Shown piece after piece: positions 9,857 through 20,397 of a stretch of DNA of 64,000 nt (position 1 is its first letter; the number at the start of each line of letters is the position of its first letter). A program made the translations under genes and the position numbers. The DNA is from Limonium bicolor (taxonomy: Eukaryota; Streptophyta; Magnoliopsida; Caryophyllales; Plumbaginaceae). The stretch is from positions 280,177,999-280,241,998 of the forward strand of contig CM041776.1 in NCBI GenBank assembly GCA_023374045.1. The letters run 5' to 3'. The notes below the pieces were generated by a model that saw only the letters and a program-made list of their open reading frames with translations, had not been told where the DNA came from and ran no database searches.

Positions 9857-11137
9857 GTTTGATGAATGAATTCGTACATAGTTTCATTTAAAACAATTGT
9901 TGAAAATTTATGCCATTGTATGACTTTGGTGAATGCTTAATAATAAGCATGGGATGGGTAAAATTATGCAAAGGTCATGTCTTAGTAATATTTTTTGTTG
10001 TTTGTGTATAATGACAACAAAATATTTTCTTTATCAGGTCTTCTTACATTAGTCCGCATACCACCTATGTCGCTTCTTGCCTTCGCCCCACACCAGTCCA
10101 GGCTCCTTCTTTGTCTATAAATCCTAAAAACAAGTAATTGAACTTCGGTTTCTATTTAAAAAATGCAATGATTTGTTGAAATTAAAATGCTACTATATAA
10201 CTTGTCTTAGATTAGAGCTGTCAAAATTTGACCTAGCCCAAAAAAACCCTCTCGTTTGTCCCGATCCTCAAACCTGAAAATATATAAATATAATAAACCC
10301 AAAACATGCATGGGTTATACCCAATTGACCCGAACACGAAATGACCCGAAAAATTTATAACCTGGACTAAACCAAACTCGAAACAACCCGAAATGATAGT
10401 ATAACAAAAAAATAACATAATGTGATTAAAGCCAAAAGAAATAAATATGAAAATTATAAATGGTGTCATGTGGTCCGTGGAGGGGTGGGAAATGTTTTGA
10501 AATGGATGTTTTGAGAAAATAAAGAAATAGAGAAGTGTGCATGGAACTCTTGAAAACAAAAATCACAAAAGGCTTGGTGTTTGTGTATAAAAAACTTGGA
10601 GAACTTAATTAAGATGATATTATCTCTTGTTGGCGTCAAACCATAATTGAATATACTAAAAATAAAAAGGAAGATAAAAGACTTTTCTCATCAAACATGT
10701 TAGATTAGGCTTGAGAGTTGAGCATGAGGGTATATCGTAGTATATATATTAATTTGATAATGAAGAGAATAAAAATTATTTATAAGTACTAGTATAAAAT
10801 ATTATCGATTAACCCATAATAACCGAAAACCGATTTTATTTAAAAATACTATGACCTGAGCCCAATTTGACCCAAACCCGAAATGTTCTGAAAATTTATT
10901 GACCCCAATGGGTTATGACCCAAAATAATTTGACCCAAAACCTAAATGGATAACCCGTTTGATAGGTCTAGGTTGGAACCATAGAGTTAGGCTAGCTTAT
11001 TTGATACTCATCCAGTCACGCTCCATTAAGATATAAGCGCGTGCAAGCAAATCCAAACCATACTATGGAAATGATTTAGTTTTAGGTAGGGTAATTCTCA
11101 TTCCCGTTCCGTTCTATGTCTCATATATAGTATAGAG
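9857..11137 (+). other. 5' leader region of element A
   Basis: This is non-coding sequence upstream of TNP2, alignable by eye with the minus-strand leader of B1 (58700-58950). It is interrupted by a hAT-like insertion (10213-10970). The ATG of TNP2 in B1 corresponds to ATA here (near 11134), so the start codon is lost. Confidence 0.7.
10213..10970. mobile_element. hAT-like non-autonomous element
   Basis: The left end is TAGAGCTGTCAAAATTTGACC and the right end, reversed, is TAGACCTATCAAACGGGTTA; the inside is rich in GACCCGAA and GGGTTATACCC words. This matches the common plant hAT-type layout with short imperfect inverted ends and ACCCG repeats. No transposase is visible. Leader sequence of A continues on both sides. 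I could not define a clean 8-bp target duplication. Confidence 0.6.
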
Positions 11138-12447
11138 TGTGAATGGATGTATGGTGATCAAGATGATCACTTTGACAAGATGCTGAAAGAGTTTTACGGA
11201 GTGAAAGTGCAACACAAGCACATGACAAAGACGGTGAAAATTCCATGTCCTTGTTGATTATGGTGTCATAAAGAAATTTTTAAGCATCGAGGAAATTGAA
11301 TTCCATCTGAAGACTCACGGTTTCATGGCACATTATAGACGATGGAATTTCATGACGGATCTGCTAAAGATATTAATGATGTGTCCTCGTACAGTCATGA
11401 AAGGTGTCACTTAAAAACCAACCATACGTTTGATACTATCAACGAGTCAAAAAACCCAAGCAATTCAGGAGTCAATGACAGTGAAACGAGTTATCATGAT
11501 GAGCAAATAGATTAGATACTTGATAATGTGTCGATAGGCAAGATGAGTATCAAAAGTTATTGGACACATCAAAGTTGGCCTTGTACCCGACGTGCATTAA
11601 TTACACCAAATTAACGGTTATACTAAATTTTTTTAATATGAAGGGGAGAAATGGTTGGAGTGACAAGAGTTTCACCACACTTCTCAAACTGCTTCATGAT
11701 ATGCTTTCATTTGGGAATGGTCTCCCTACCACCACCTACGAGGCAAAGAAATAGATGTGCCCAATAGAAATTGAGTACAAAAAGATTAATGTATATCCAA
11801 ACAACTGTGTGTTGTATAGGGGTGATTACAAACATCTAGACATGTGTCCCAAATGTTTGTTGTCCCAATACAAGCACAAGGATGGTGACTCCCCCGTCTA
11901 GAAAAAAAGTCCTCCAGCTAAACTTTTATGGCATTTACCCGATCATACCTAGATTCAAATGGTTCTTTGCTGATCCGAAAGATGCAAAAAACTTATGATG
12001 ACACACAAAGGGTAGAAAAAGTGATGAGAAATTAAGACATTTGGTAGATGGACCTCAATGAAGAAACATTAACAGGCGGTTCAAAGAACATTTTGGGAAT
12101 AAGGATATAAATCTGAGGCTTGGATTATATGCTGATGGGATGCACCCGTACGGTATATTGAGCAGTCAACACAACACTTGACCCATTTTGCTAGTGATCT
12201 ACAATTTACCCTCATGGTTGTGTATGAAACAAAAGTACATAATGTTATCACTTCTGGTCCCAAGAAGCTAGATAATAACATTGATGTATACCTCATCCCA
12301 CTAATTAATGATTTGAAATTATTGTGGAATGAGGGTACTGTGGTGTATGATGCTTACGCAAGAGAAATTTCACACTCAAGGAGTTGCTGTCCTGTACTGT
12401 CAACGAATTCCCTGCATATGGAAACTTGTCTAGATAAAAAGTAAAAA
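11138..12447 (+). pseudogene. tnp2: TNP2 transposase of element A, N-terminal half
   Basis: This decayed TNP2 begins EWMYGDQDDHFDKMLKEFYGVKVQHKH, matching the Transpos_assoc N-terminal domain of B1 (DWMYGDRGEHFDKMLKEF). Later pieces include YPTCINYTKLTVILNFFNMKGR, TTTYEAKK, NNCVLYRGDY and LWNEGTVVYDAYARE, all parallel to B1. There are many stop codons (for example after PCPC near 11257) and frame changes. It breaks at 12447, where an LTR-like insertion begins after the GAACC duplication, and resumes at 14999. CACTA TNP2 binds element ends and catalyses cut-and-paste transposition. Confidence 0.92.
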
Positions 12448-13017
12448 GAACCTGAAAGGATCGGGGTGCTGACCAAGTAGATCTTTGGTGTTAGTCTCCG
12501 ACAAACCTTACTTGGAGACAAGTATTTGTAAAAGATGATAACGCGGAAACTTTTATATAAACTTAACAAGACAGGATTTTGCTTATATTGAAATTCAATG
12601 TGAATTGCAACCTAACTTCCTATCTTGGGATTCGATAGAGGTATTCTGTCTCATCCAACACTTCCTCTACTCTAGACGTAGATCAATGTAGAATAAGGAA
12701 TAAAGGGAGTGTTTTGTGTGCTCTATAGGTAATAAATTCCTAAGCTAAAGTGACAAAGTCACACTAAGATCTCTCATAAATGTTGGGTTCTCTCAAATGA
12801 TCTTTTTCTCTCTTCTAAAGCTTAAACTTGGATGCATACTTCTTTCTTTACAAATGTGTGCTTAAATGCAGATTAGAGCAAGGCTAAAATATCAAAGACT
12901 GATCGTGGAGTGATACTTGGATTAGATGCGCAAGTATTAGAGTGGCTTGCATTTCCATGATCTCTAGAGTGTGTCTTCCATGTCTCCTTAATTCTCGGAG
13001 TCGTCTGGTTCAGAATG

Positions 13018-14845
13018 TGTTGGGGTTAAACCTAACGGCAAGTATACCGGTCGATTGTAGCAAGTTTACCTAGAAGATTCCCTCCAGGTTATCGAATCCA
13101 AGGGAGGCAGCGTTTTAGTTTAATCAATATCTAAAACGAACTAATAAATCGGTTTACTCAAGTAACAGGGGGGTTTTGTTTGTTGAATTACTAAATTACG
13201 AAACAAGAACGTAAATAAGAGCAAGAGTAATAAATGCAAGACAATGGGCAAAATAATGATATTCTTGAATTAATAAAAAAGGGAAATTCCGGTTCACTAA
13301 TCCTCCAAATTCTTCAGTTCCTTTCTCAATGTGTTTACCAAAATCCAGACTAAAATCCCAGATCAGAAATATTCCACGTTCGGTCTCCCGCTCGATGGAG
13401 TCTAATTAACAGCTAATAAATTTTAACTCTCGTTACAAATTTACTAATTGCTAACAGCTTTAAGAAAAATCCAGTTTATTGATCAGTTAATATCCTAGAG
13501 GAATTATCATCTCTAGATTAACCGGTACCGTTCCTGTTGTCTATTATCTACCGCAGTTCTCACTTATAAGCAGATAAACTGATAAAATCCAGTAATTGGC
13601 CAAATCACAATATTAATACAAATAAATAAGGAACAAGCACTTTAATCTATTAAAATGGTAAATCACAAAGATAATGGAACCTTGAATTTGGATTACATAG
13701 CAACCCGGAATTTATAAAAACTACTCAGCCATGGAAATAAAAGTACTGTCAAAATATGTAGACAATAGCATTAGAGAGAAAGAACAAGAAGGAACTCTGA
13801 TTTAAGACTCTTATGGAGTCTGTGTGTCGGGTCAGCGCTTCCTTCTGCTCGATCTCCCAAGAATACGGTGAAGTCTTCAACTGCTTTGTGCACTCCAGAC
13901 CTCTGTGGATGGATGTAGGTGTATAATGAGGTGGATGATATGAAATAGGAAATCTGTACGGTGGTGGTATTATATGCTGATGGAGGATGTATGTAAATTA
14001 TGGATGGGAGAGTGTGTTTAGAAGTGTGAGAGTGGGAAATGGAATTGTGTACGTATGGAAAATGGAAGTAATCAGATGGTGATATTGGATGATGCTGGAC
14101 AGTATTGTGAGTAGTATGTGTGGTGTATCTATAGTGGCTGGAAAATGTCTAATGGTTGCTGGGTAGTGGAAATAATCGTGGTGATTAAGCTGGAATGGTT
14201 CAGAGAAGATGGTGGTGTGGTTGGAAAGAAGAAAATACGCTGGAAAGGGAAGGAAATTATGGGGTGGTGGTTTAACAGATTAAAAATAGTTAATCTTCTC
14301 TTTTCATCAAGTGGCGCTACAGATTTGTTGGCCTTAACAACTTGGTCCGGGACTTAGGCTGTGAAATAGGTCTCGGACCATGCTTTTACAGAAACCAATT
14401 TATAGCATCGTTGTTGTGGTCCGGGACTTAGGCCGTGTATCAAGTCCCGGACCATACCTGAAAACAATTCTAGAATTAAGCCACAATGTGGTCCGGGACT
14501 TAGGTCATGTATCAAGTCACGGACCATGCCTGAAAACAATTCGAGAGTTGAGTCACTTTGTGGTCCAGGACTTTACTCCAGCATCAAGTCCCGGACCATG
14601 CATGAATTTAGGCCGAGAGTGATTATCTTGACTCAATTCAGTTTGTTTGAAAACCATGGTCTCCAACAATGATAGGAACATGTTTCCTTAAGATTATAAC
14701 CTGAAAAAGCACACAAAAAAACCATAAAAGAAGACAATTGCAACAAGAAATACAAAAATACTCATATGACATGAATTTAACTGTAAAAAGCAACGAATTA
14801 GGTATCAAAAGACCCTGTAGAAATAGGTAAATTCCTGACTTATCA
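13018..14845 (-). mobile_element. Athila-like solo LTR with TSD GAATG
   Basis: The plus strand begins TGTTGGGGTTAAACC and ends CCTGACTTATCA, flanked by GAATG at 13013-13017 and 14846-14850. On the minus strand it starts TGATAAGTCAGGAA, similar to the TGATAAGTGTCC start of the Athila-like LTR at 48142, and its far end shares the CAAGTATACCGGTCG type of motif usual in that lineage. No internal domain or second LTR is present, so this is a solo LTR left by LTR-LTR recombination. It holds a palindrome array at 14343-14598. Confidence 0.85.
14343..14598. repeat. array of four 38-bp palindromes in the Athila-like solo LTR
   Basis: Units are 14343-14380, 14417-14454, 14489-14526 and 14561-14598, each 38 bp, spaced 74, 72 and 72 bp. 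Consensus is TGGTCCGGGACTT, 12 bases, AAGTCCCGGACCA, practically the unit seen in the G1 LTR at 7488-7743. Spacers contain CTGAAAACAATTC repeats. Confidence 0.92.
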
Positions 14846-14998
14846 GAATGTCAGTGCATGCCAAGTATTGATTGGTGGTGGAAGTGGTAGTGTCTGTGTA
14901 GCATTACTTGGACTAGAAGATCTTGAGGGCAAGTAACTCTGCAGTGCAACTTTCACTGAGGAGGCAATCATCTGAAAAACCAAGTGTTCAACAGAACC

Positions 14999-15028
14999 TT
15001 TACGTGTCCGGTATGCAAGGATGACACA
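14999..15028 (+). pseudogene. tnp2: short TNP2 segment of element A between two insertions
   Basis: These 30 bases encode the TFTCPVCKDDT-like zinc motif of TNP2. Coding continues after the Pack-CACTA as CSDHLKNYGKNV at 20401, which matches FACPICEEDTCSDRLKHCGKNV in B1. This proves that the Pack-CACTA interrupted the gene. Confidence 0.85.
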
Positions 15029-15042
15029 CACTACTAGAAAAA

Positions 15043-15440
15043 ACGGATTTACCTACAGAAATTTCCGTAGGTAAGTGGTAGGTAATCGATTATACCCACG
15101 GAATACCTACGGAATCGTTCCATGGGTAAACACCTCGTGGGTAAGCTAATTACCCACCAAAAAAATTTCCCGTGGGTAATTACCTACAAAATACCCACGA
15201 TTACTTTCGTGGATAAATACCTACGGAAAAGTCCGTAGGTAAATACCTACGGAATACCCACAGTTATCAAGTTCGTATACAACATGAATACCCACGGAAT
15301 ACCTACGAAAACAAATACCCACGGAAATATCCCGTAGGTAGTACCTACAGATTACCTACGGATAAGTGTTTGGCTTTCCTCCATACCTTGCCCACGGAAC
15401 GTTTTACCCTCGGGCTTTTCTGTGGGTATTCCGTGGGTAA
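15043..15440. repeat. left subterminal repeats of the Pack-CACTA
   Basis: More than a dozen copies of TACCTACGGAA or TTCCGTGGGTAA variants occur, many arranged as head-to-head palindromes. In CACTA elements such repeats are the binding sites of the element-encoded DNA-binding protein. Confidence 0.85.
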
Positions 15441-15749
15441 ATTTTAGACATTTTTTTTTAAAAAAAAAAGAATATAACAGCACTTACTATGTAATTCTGT
15501 TCTATCTAAAAGAAACAACCAGAATCTGATCACCACGAGAGCCGATCGGAAAATAGCATAAAAGAGAGAAAATTAGACTTGTAAACTTGTGATAGTATAC
15601 AAGACGTCCGACACATGTAATTTCCAGAGTAATAAGCCAATTGAGAGTAGTTTGAAAAACATGAATTGACAATCTTTGACAGGACTACCATACATGAACC
15701 GGCTAGACCATCCTGCTAGAGCGTTTAGGGAGAAAGTGTCACCGCTTCA

Positions 15750-16053
15750 TTCCGCAGCAAGTTTCACACTTTCAATAGGATCAGAGTTAAGATCAAGCAT
15801 GCCACATCACAGATTACAGCAACAACTTGCTTCCGCACATTTTCATCATAGTCCAACAGCCGGTCACGTAGAGCAACATATATTTGAGGAAATTCAGATC
15901 TGGAGGAAAAGAAAGCAAGCAGCTCTTGATATGTTCAAGGACCAATTCGGACCTCAACTACTCTATCAGTCAGCCTCTTCAAAAACTCCACAAATATGGC
16001 TCAAAAGCTTCATCAATAGCTTTCTCTGTGACAACAAACAGTTCTTCAACCAA
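15750..16053 (-). pseudogene. captured fragment of a PDS5-like cohesin cofactor gene
   Basis: Minus-strand reading gives EELFVVTEKAIDEAFEPYLW, SFLKRLTDRVVEVRIG, a frame slip, LEHIKSCLLS in another frame, then FPQIYVALRDRLLDYDE and NVRKQVVAVICDVAC with a further slip to IESVKLAAE. I recognise this as the HEAT-repeat part of plant PDS5 (sister-chromatid cohesion). It is about 300 bp, frameshifted and has a stop, so it is a captured, non-functional piece. It lies on the same strand as the ALOG fragment in this element. Transcripts through it could yield small RNAs against the host gene; that is speculation. Confidence 0.8.
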
Positions 16054-17975
16054 TAATTGTACATGGATAATATAAGTGACAAACTACATGCATTATTCCA
16101 GCACAAAAGCTTCATAATATTGCTTTTGTGACTAGTTACCAGAAGCTCACCAGTGATGGAGAAAGACACAGCCGGGACGAGAATAAAGATTGAAGAAGCA
16201 CCCATGACATCGCAACTTTTGATTGTCAATCTTTTACCACGAACAGTCTTCAACTACTTCACTGCAGAAAAAACAACATTCAACTCAGCCACATTATTAA
16301 AACTTAAGGGAAACAACTCGTATTCTTGGCTCAAATGCAATCAACTCAAAGACATTAATTAAAACTGTAGCACCAACTAGATGATTGTAAAAATGACTGT
16401 CATCATAAAAGCTCATTGTATTTATACATCGATATACACATACAATTCTACCAAATAGATGTCAAAATATTTCAATTAGTGTCACTGAATGGAAGTTCAC
16501 CCCTCATAGTTAATAGAGGCATATGATGATTGAAAGGACGTAAACTCAACAGATATTTAATTCTCGCATAAAAAGTGCAAGGAATAAAAACAATATAGAA
16601 ACATTACAAATAAAAAGTTGGTAAATTACAAGCACGAGAAAGGAAGATGAAGTTAGCGTAAAATAATATACTAAGAAGTTATGACAGAATTAAATACTCC
16701 GGTGAGGCATTTAATGTCTGGGAATCAAATTGCAATGGTGCTTCCAAAAGAGAAAGAGAGAGCAAAAAACATGAAAGCCACGTCACACAATTCCATTTTT
16801 GGAGTCTGAATTACTTCTCGAATGCAATGCATACGTGACCTTAACTACACGAAAACCTAGGGAAGTAGTAGAGAAAAGAACAGTATTCCTATGGCTTCTG
16901 AACAGCACAAGTCAAACCTGACACTTCGCCATTCTCCCCAAGGCAGTCAGTGGGAGTTACAGCCAAGAGATAACTCTGTAGCTAATGTCAGTTTAACACT
17001 CAGGGGAATCCTCTAATTTAGAAGTTGATATTGGCGTCAAGCCGTAGAAGAAGCACTAAGTCTTATACTCTGAAAAAAGTGTAGGTCACCTTGACCCAGC
17101 CTTCACGGACCATAAAATTAAGCTTGGCTAGGGGATAACTAAAAACTGGGCAAGTTAAGAGAATGTCGTATTTTTTAGAAATTACTAATCTAGGCCTACT
17201 GCCAAATCCACATGGCATTACCAACAAACATCCCAAAAACAATGGCATTTCGCACGGTCAGCTACAGAAGAAAATATGTAACAGTACGGTGCACTATGCT
17301 GCTTCTTTTTCCGTATCAGTGATGGTTTGGTAAGTTCCATCAGAAATCAATGCAATAGCCAAGACATTTCAATTTCAAGACGTCCAGATACTTTCAAATC
17401 AGTCACCAAGGGTGGGATGAATTCCTCACTGCTTGACTGCAACAGATGTCACAGCTACAGATTTAAACACCTAACTACAACTTCCATACACCTTATCTCT
17501 TAACAAATTCAATGGTTTGGCAGATTTCATACACCTTATCTCTTAACAAATTCTATGGTTTGTTAGTTAAACTCATCGATCCAGCGCAAGCTCAATATAG
17601 TACATATCTATGATAATCCACAAAGAAGAATTAATAATATAGAAAGGGAATGACCTTTATCCATATATATTAAGATATAAAAATGAAAGCATAATCCTAA
17701 GTGTTTTTTTTAATAAAAAGTAGTAACTCATCCCTAAAAAGCATAAACCTAGTGCTTTATTAGATACCAACATAACCAAATGGTTTACGCACAAAAGATG
17801 AAATATGCATAATCCCCATCATCGGAGATAATTATAATAGTATATTAACATCTCTTTAAATTAAGATCAAGTATTAATGATTATCAAACTGAAAAAAGAT
17901 ATTGCGCAGACTAGATCATGGTATATAAATATAACTACTTACCCTCAAACCCTTAATACAGTCAAGCAAAGGGTA
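16054..17975. other. Pack-CACTA interior without recognised genes
   Basis: No recognisable protein family. One open plus-strand stretch (about 16892-17018, beginning MASEQHKSNLTLRHSPQ and including QWELQPRDNSVANVSLTLRG) has a composition like real coding and may be a third captured fragment, but I cannot name it. A 31-bp direct repeat (TTCATACACCTTATCTCTTAACAAATT type) occurs near 17483 and 17527. Confidence 0.4.
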
Positions 17976-18259
17976 TCATGGAAGAAGACGAGCTTGATCC
18001 AAAGAACTCGACTGATCATCATTATTCCCCTTAACTGACTTCTTCTTTTTCTTGTACGGTATTCCTCTAGCCTTAGATTGACACTCCTTGACTTCCTTGA
18101 GGAAAGCCCTAATACCATTGCCTGCAAACGGATTAGTTTCTGGCGATCCACCATTCTCTTCATAAGCAGCCCTGAGCCTGCCAATGAGTGCGTCCAGACT
18201 GCCCCACGCCTGCCTGAAGGGGCACAGGGAGAGGGTTGGTCCGGTTGGCCGAAGAACAT
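17976..18259 (-). pseudogene. captured fragment of an ALOG/LSH domain gene
   Basis: ALOG (LIGHT-DEPENDENT SHORT HYPOCOTYLS) proteins are plant nuclear regulators of organ growth. The minus strand reads [12 protein letters not shown], slips frame near 18218, then [40 protein letters not shown] and [20 protein letters not shown], and stops at 17976-17978. This is the C-terminal half of the ALOG domain with its zinc-ribbon end and basic nuclear-localisation tail. The N-terminal half is absent and one frameshift is present, so it is not a working gene. The fit to the family motif is very clear by eye. Confidence 0.92.
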
Positions 18260-19564
18260 GCTTTGATTTAAGGAATCTTCACAGGGAAAACAATAATTTT
18301 GATTTAATGGTTAGTTCTACTTATTTATATCAGCTTCAGATTGTCTCTTCTATAACAGAAAGAAAGAAAGTGGCCTTTATAAAAGAATCTTATTAATTGA
18401 GACTTTGCTTTTCTAGGAAGAACTAATTCATTATGACATAGTATATTTACTTGAATATGTATATGATGAATAATTACTTTGTGTCCTTTTTTGTTAAAAA
18501 ATAAAAAAAACAGCGTATGCATCTGGAGAAAGAAGATTGAAGCAGTCTTAGTTTACAAGATTGAAGCAGAAGACAGGCAGAATGGGCCACCTAAGAGCAA
18601 TTGTTATAACTGATAGCGGCGAGCTTCCTCTATAGATCTAACTAAGATCTTTTCCCCTAAGCAGTCTTAGTTTTTTTTTGTAAGCCTTATATGAAGTGAA
18701 CAGTGAAATGATAGACAACAGCTTCTTCGATACACTCTTTTGTGATTATTTCAGTTTTTACCACGTCTAACGAACGTCAGTTTGAGCTGTTAATGGCGGT
18801 GGCTAGTACTCCACTTCATATTTCAAAAAACATTGAGACAGTCCAGGAATACCCTAGCTATCTACAAAATCAAATGCCAACAAGTTGCGGTTATGCAATC
18901 CTGGCACTGAATCATTTTCATTAATTAAATCTTCAATATATAGTGGGCCACTCCAACCTCTCTTGACATGAACGTTCACAAATGACTGCAAAATAGACAA
19001 TTCAAGAGATATGCTAATCCAATATGATAGCTCGACAGAAGAAGAACAAACACCGTCGAGAATTACAAATGTACCAGCAATTCAAATACGACAGAAAGAT
19101 CAAATTTTCTTTGAAGAACTTTTTTCGATTTCTAGGGTTCTAGCTACCGAAAGAGAGGAAAAATAATTTGAAGCTACAAGAGGGGGAAGAATCACTTACT
19201 TGTTCACCTTCTTCAGGCGATAACACAAGAGAGCAGCAGGCGACACCACATGCTTCTTCAGAGACGAACAAGAGACAAATTCTTCAGTTTGGGGAGCAGT
19301 CGAACGGCACAAGGTATAAAGACCAAATCCAGAGTCGAATTCAGTTTTGGGTGCAGTGGCGATGAACAACAATTTAGTAGTGTGCGATTGTAAGTTGGGA
19401 GAATGCGGAAAGAAGAAGCATGGAAGGGGGAAGGAGTCGCGGGGGAGATGTTGATTTCGCAGACGGGAGATTTGATACAGAGTATTGTAAATATTGAACT
19501 TGTTAGAAACTTGAGGAAGAAAACAAACAACGTATTATGCAAAACGCTGTCGTTTTAAAACTTT

Positions 19565-20385
19565 TAACTACGGGAAATGTCCGTGGGTAAATACCTATGG
19601 AAAGTTCCGTGGGTAAAGTGGCCTTAATATGCAGATAATTACCGGGAGACTGAGTCGTTTAGTAGTATATTTACCTACGGGAAAAGTCCGTGGGTAAATA
19701 CCTACGGAAAATTCCGTGGGTAAAATTGGCTTAGTAAACTGAAAGGTGCATTGTTTAGTAGTAGATTTACCTACGGGAAATGTTCGTGGGTAAATACCTA
19801 CGGGAAGTTCCGTGGGTAAAATTGGCAGTCATTAAGTAGAATATTTACCTACGGGAACAGTCCGTGGGTAAATACCTACGGAAAATTCCGTGGGTAAAAT
19901 TGGCCTTATTATACCAAAAACGCATTGTTAATTAGTATCGTTTAGTATGAAATTTACCTACGGAAACAGTCCGTGGGTAAAATTGGCCTTAGTATGCAAA
20001 TAAGTCGTTTTACTGTTAATTTACCTACGGGAGCTGTCCGTGGGTAATTCATTTGGTTAAATATTTCAGTGCACAAATTACCTACGGAAAATACCGTGGG
20101 TAAATCTTGTGTCCAAGTTTACCTACGGAATCCTCCCGTGGGTATCATTTGCCGCCAAATTACCCACGGATAACGCCCGTGGGTATTTTTCGCTCCGCTT
20201 GGCGCTGTCTCCCCGCGTGACAACCTACTGTATTTACCTACGGAATAGTCCGTGGGTAAAAATTTCCGTGGGTAATCCGTGGGTATTCTGTTTGAAAACT
20301 CTTCCTTCACTATCCCGTAGGTAAACCGTGGTTATATACCTACGGGTTCGGTCCCGTGGGTAATTTTCCGTGGGTAAACAACAAC
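19565..20385. repeat. right subterminal repeats of the Pack-CACTA
   Basis: About 820 bp contains some twenty TACCTACGGGAAA and TCCGTGGGTAAA units, alternating in orientation with 60-100 bp spacing. This mirrors 15043-15440 but is longer. Confidence 0.88.
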
Positions 20386-20397
20386 TTTTTAGTAGTG

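Larger units (their letters stand above)
12453..14993. mobile_element. LTR-like insertion (probable solo LTR) with TSD GAACC
   Basis: It is inserted in TNP2 of A with a perfect 5-bp duplication GAACC (12448-12452 and 14994-14998). The ends are TGAAAGGATCGG and GTGTTCAACA, the TG...CA form of an LTR. Without the nested LTR at 13018-14845 and one copy of that LTR's duplication it is about 0.7 kb. It has no coding or internal domains. A short Copia-type solo LTR is the likeliest reading; the lineage is not proven. Confidence 0.75.
15029..20397. mobile_element. Pack-CACTA: non-autonomous CACTA carrying host gene fragments
   Basis: Ends are CACTACTAGAAAAAACGG at 15029 and ...CTTTTTAGTAGTG at 20397, with a 3-bp duplication ACA on both sides (15026-15028, 20398-20400). 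Both subterminal zones are packed with TACCTACGGAAA and CCGTGGGTAAA repeats in both orientations. It is 5369 bp long and has no transposase or second gene; instead it carries degenerate fragments of two plant genes on the minus strand (PDS5-like and ALOG). It must have moved with enzymes from another CACTA element. Confidence 0.93.

Noticed and set aside
14118..14357. 79-codon Trp/Gly-rich ORF
   Set aside because: Within the Athila-like solo LTR, no domain, biased composition.
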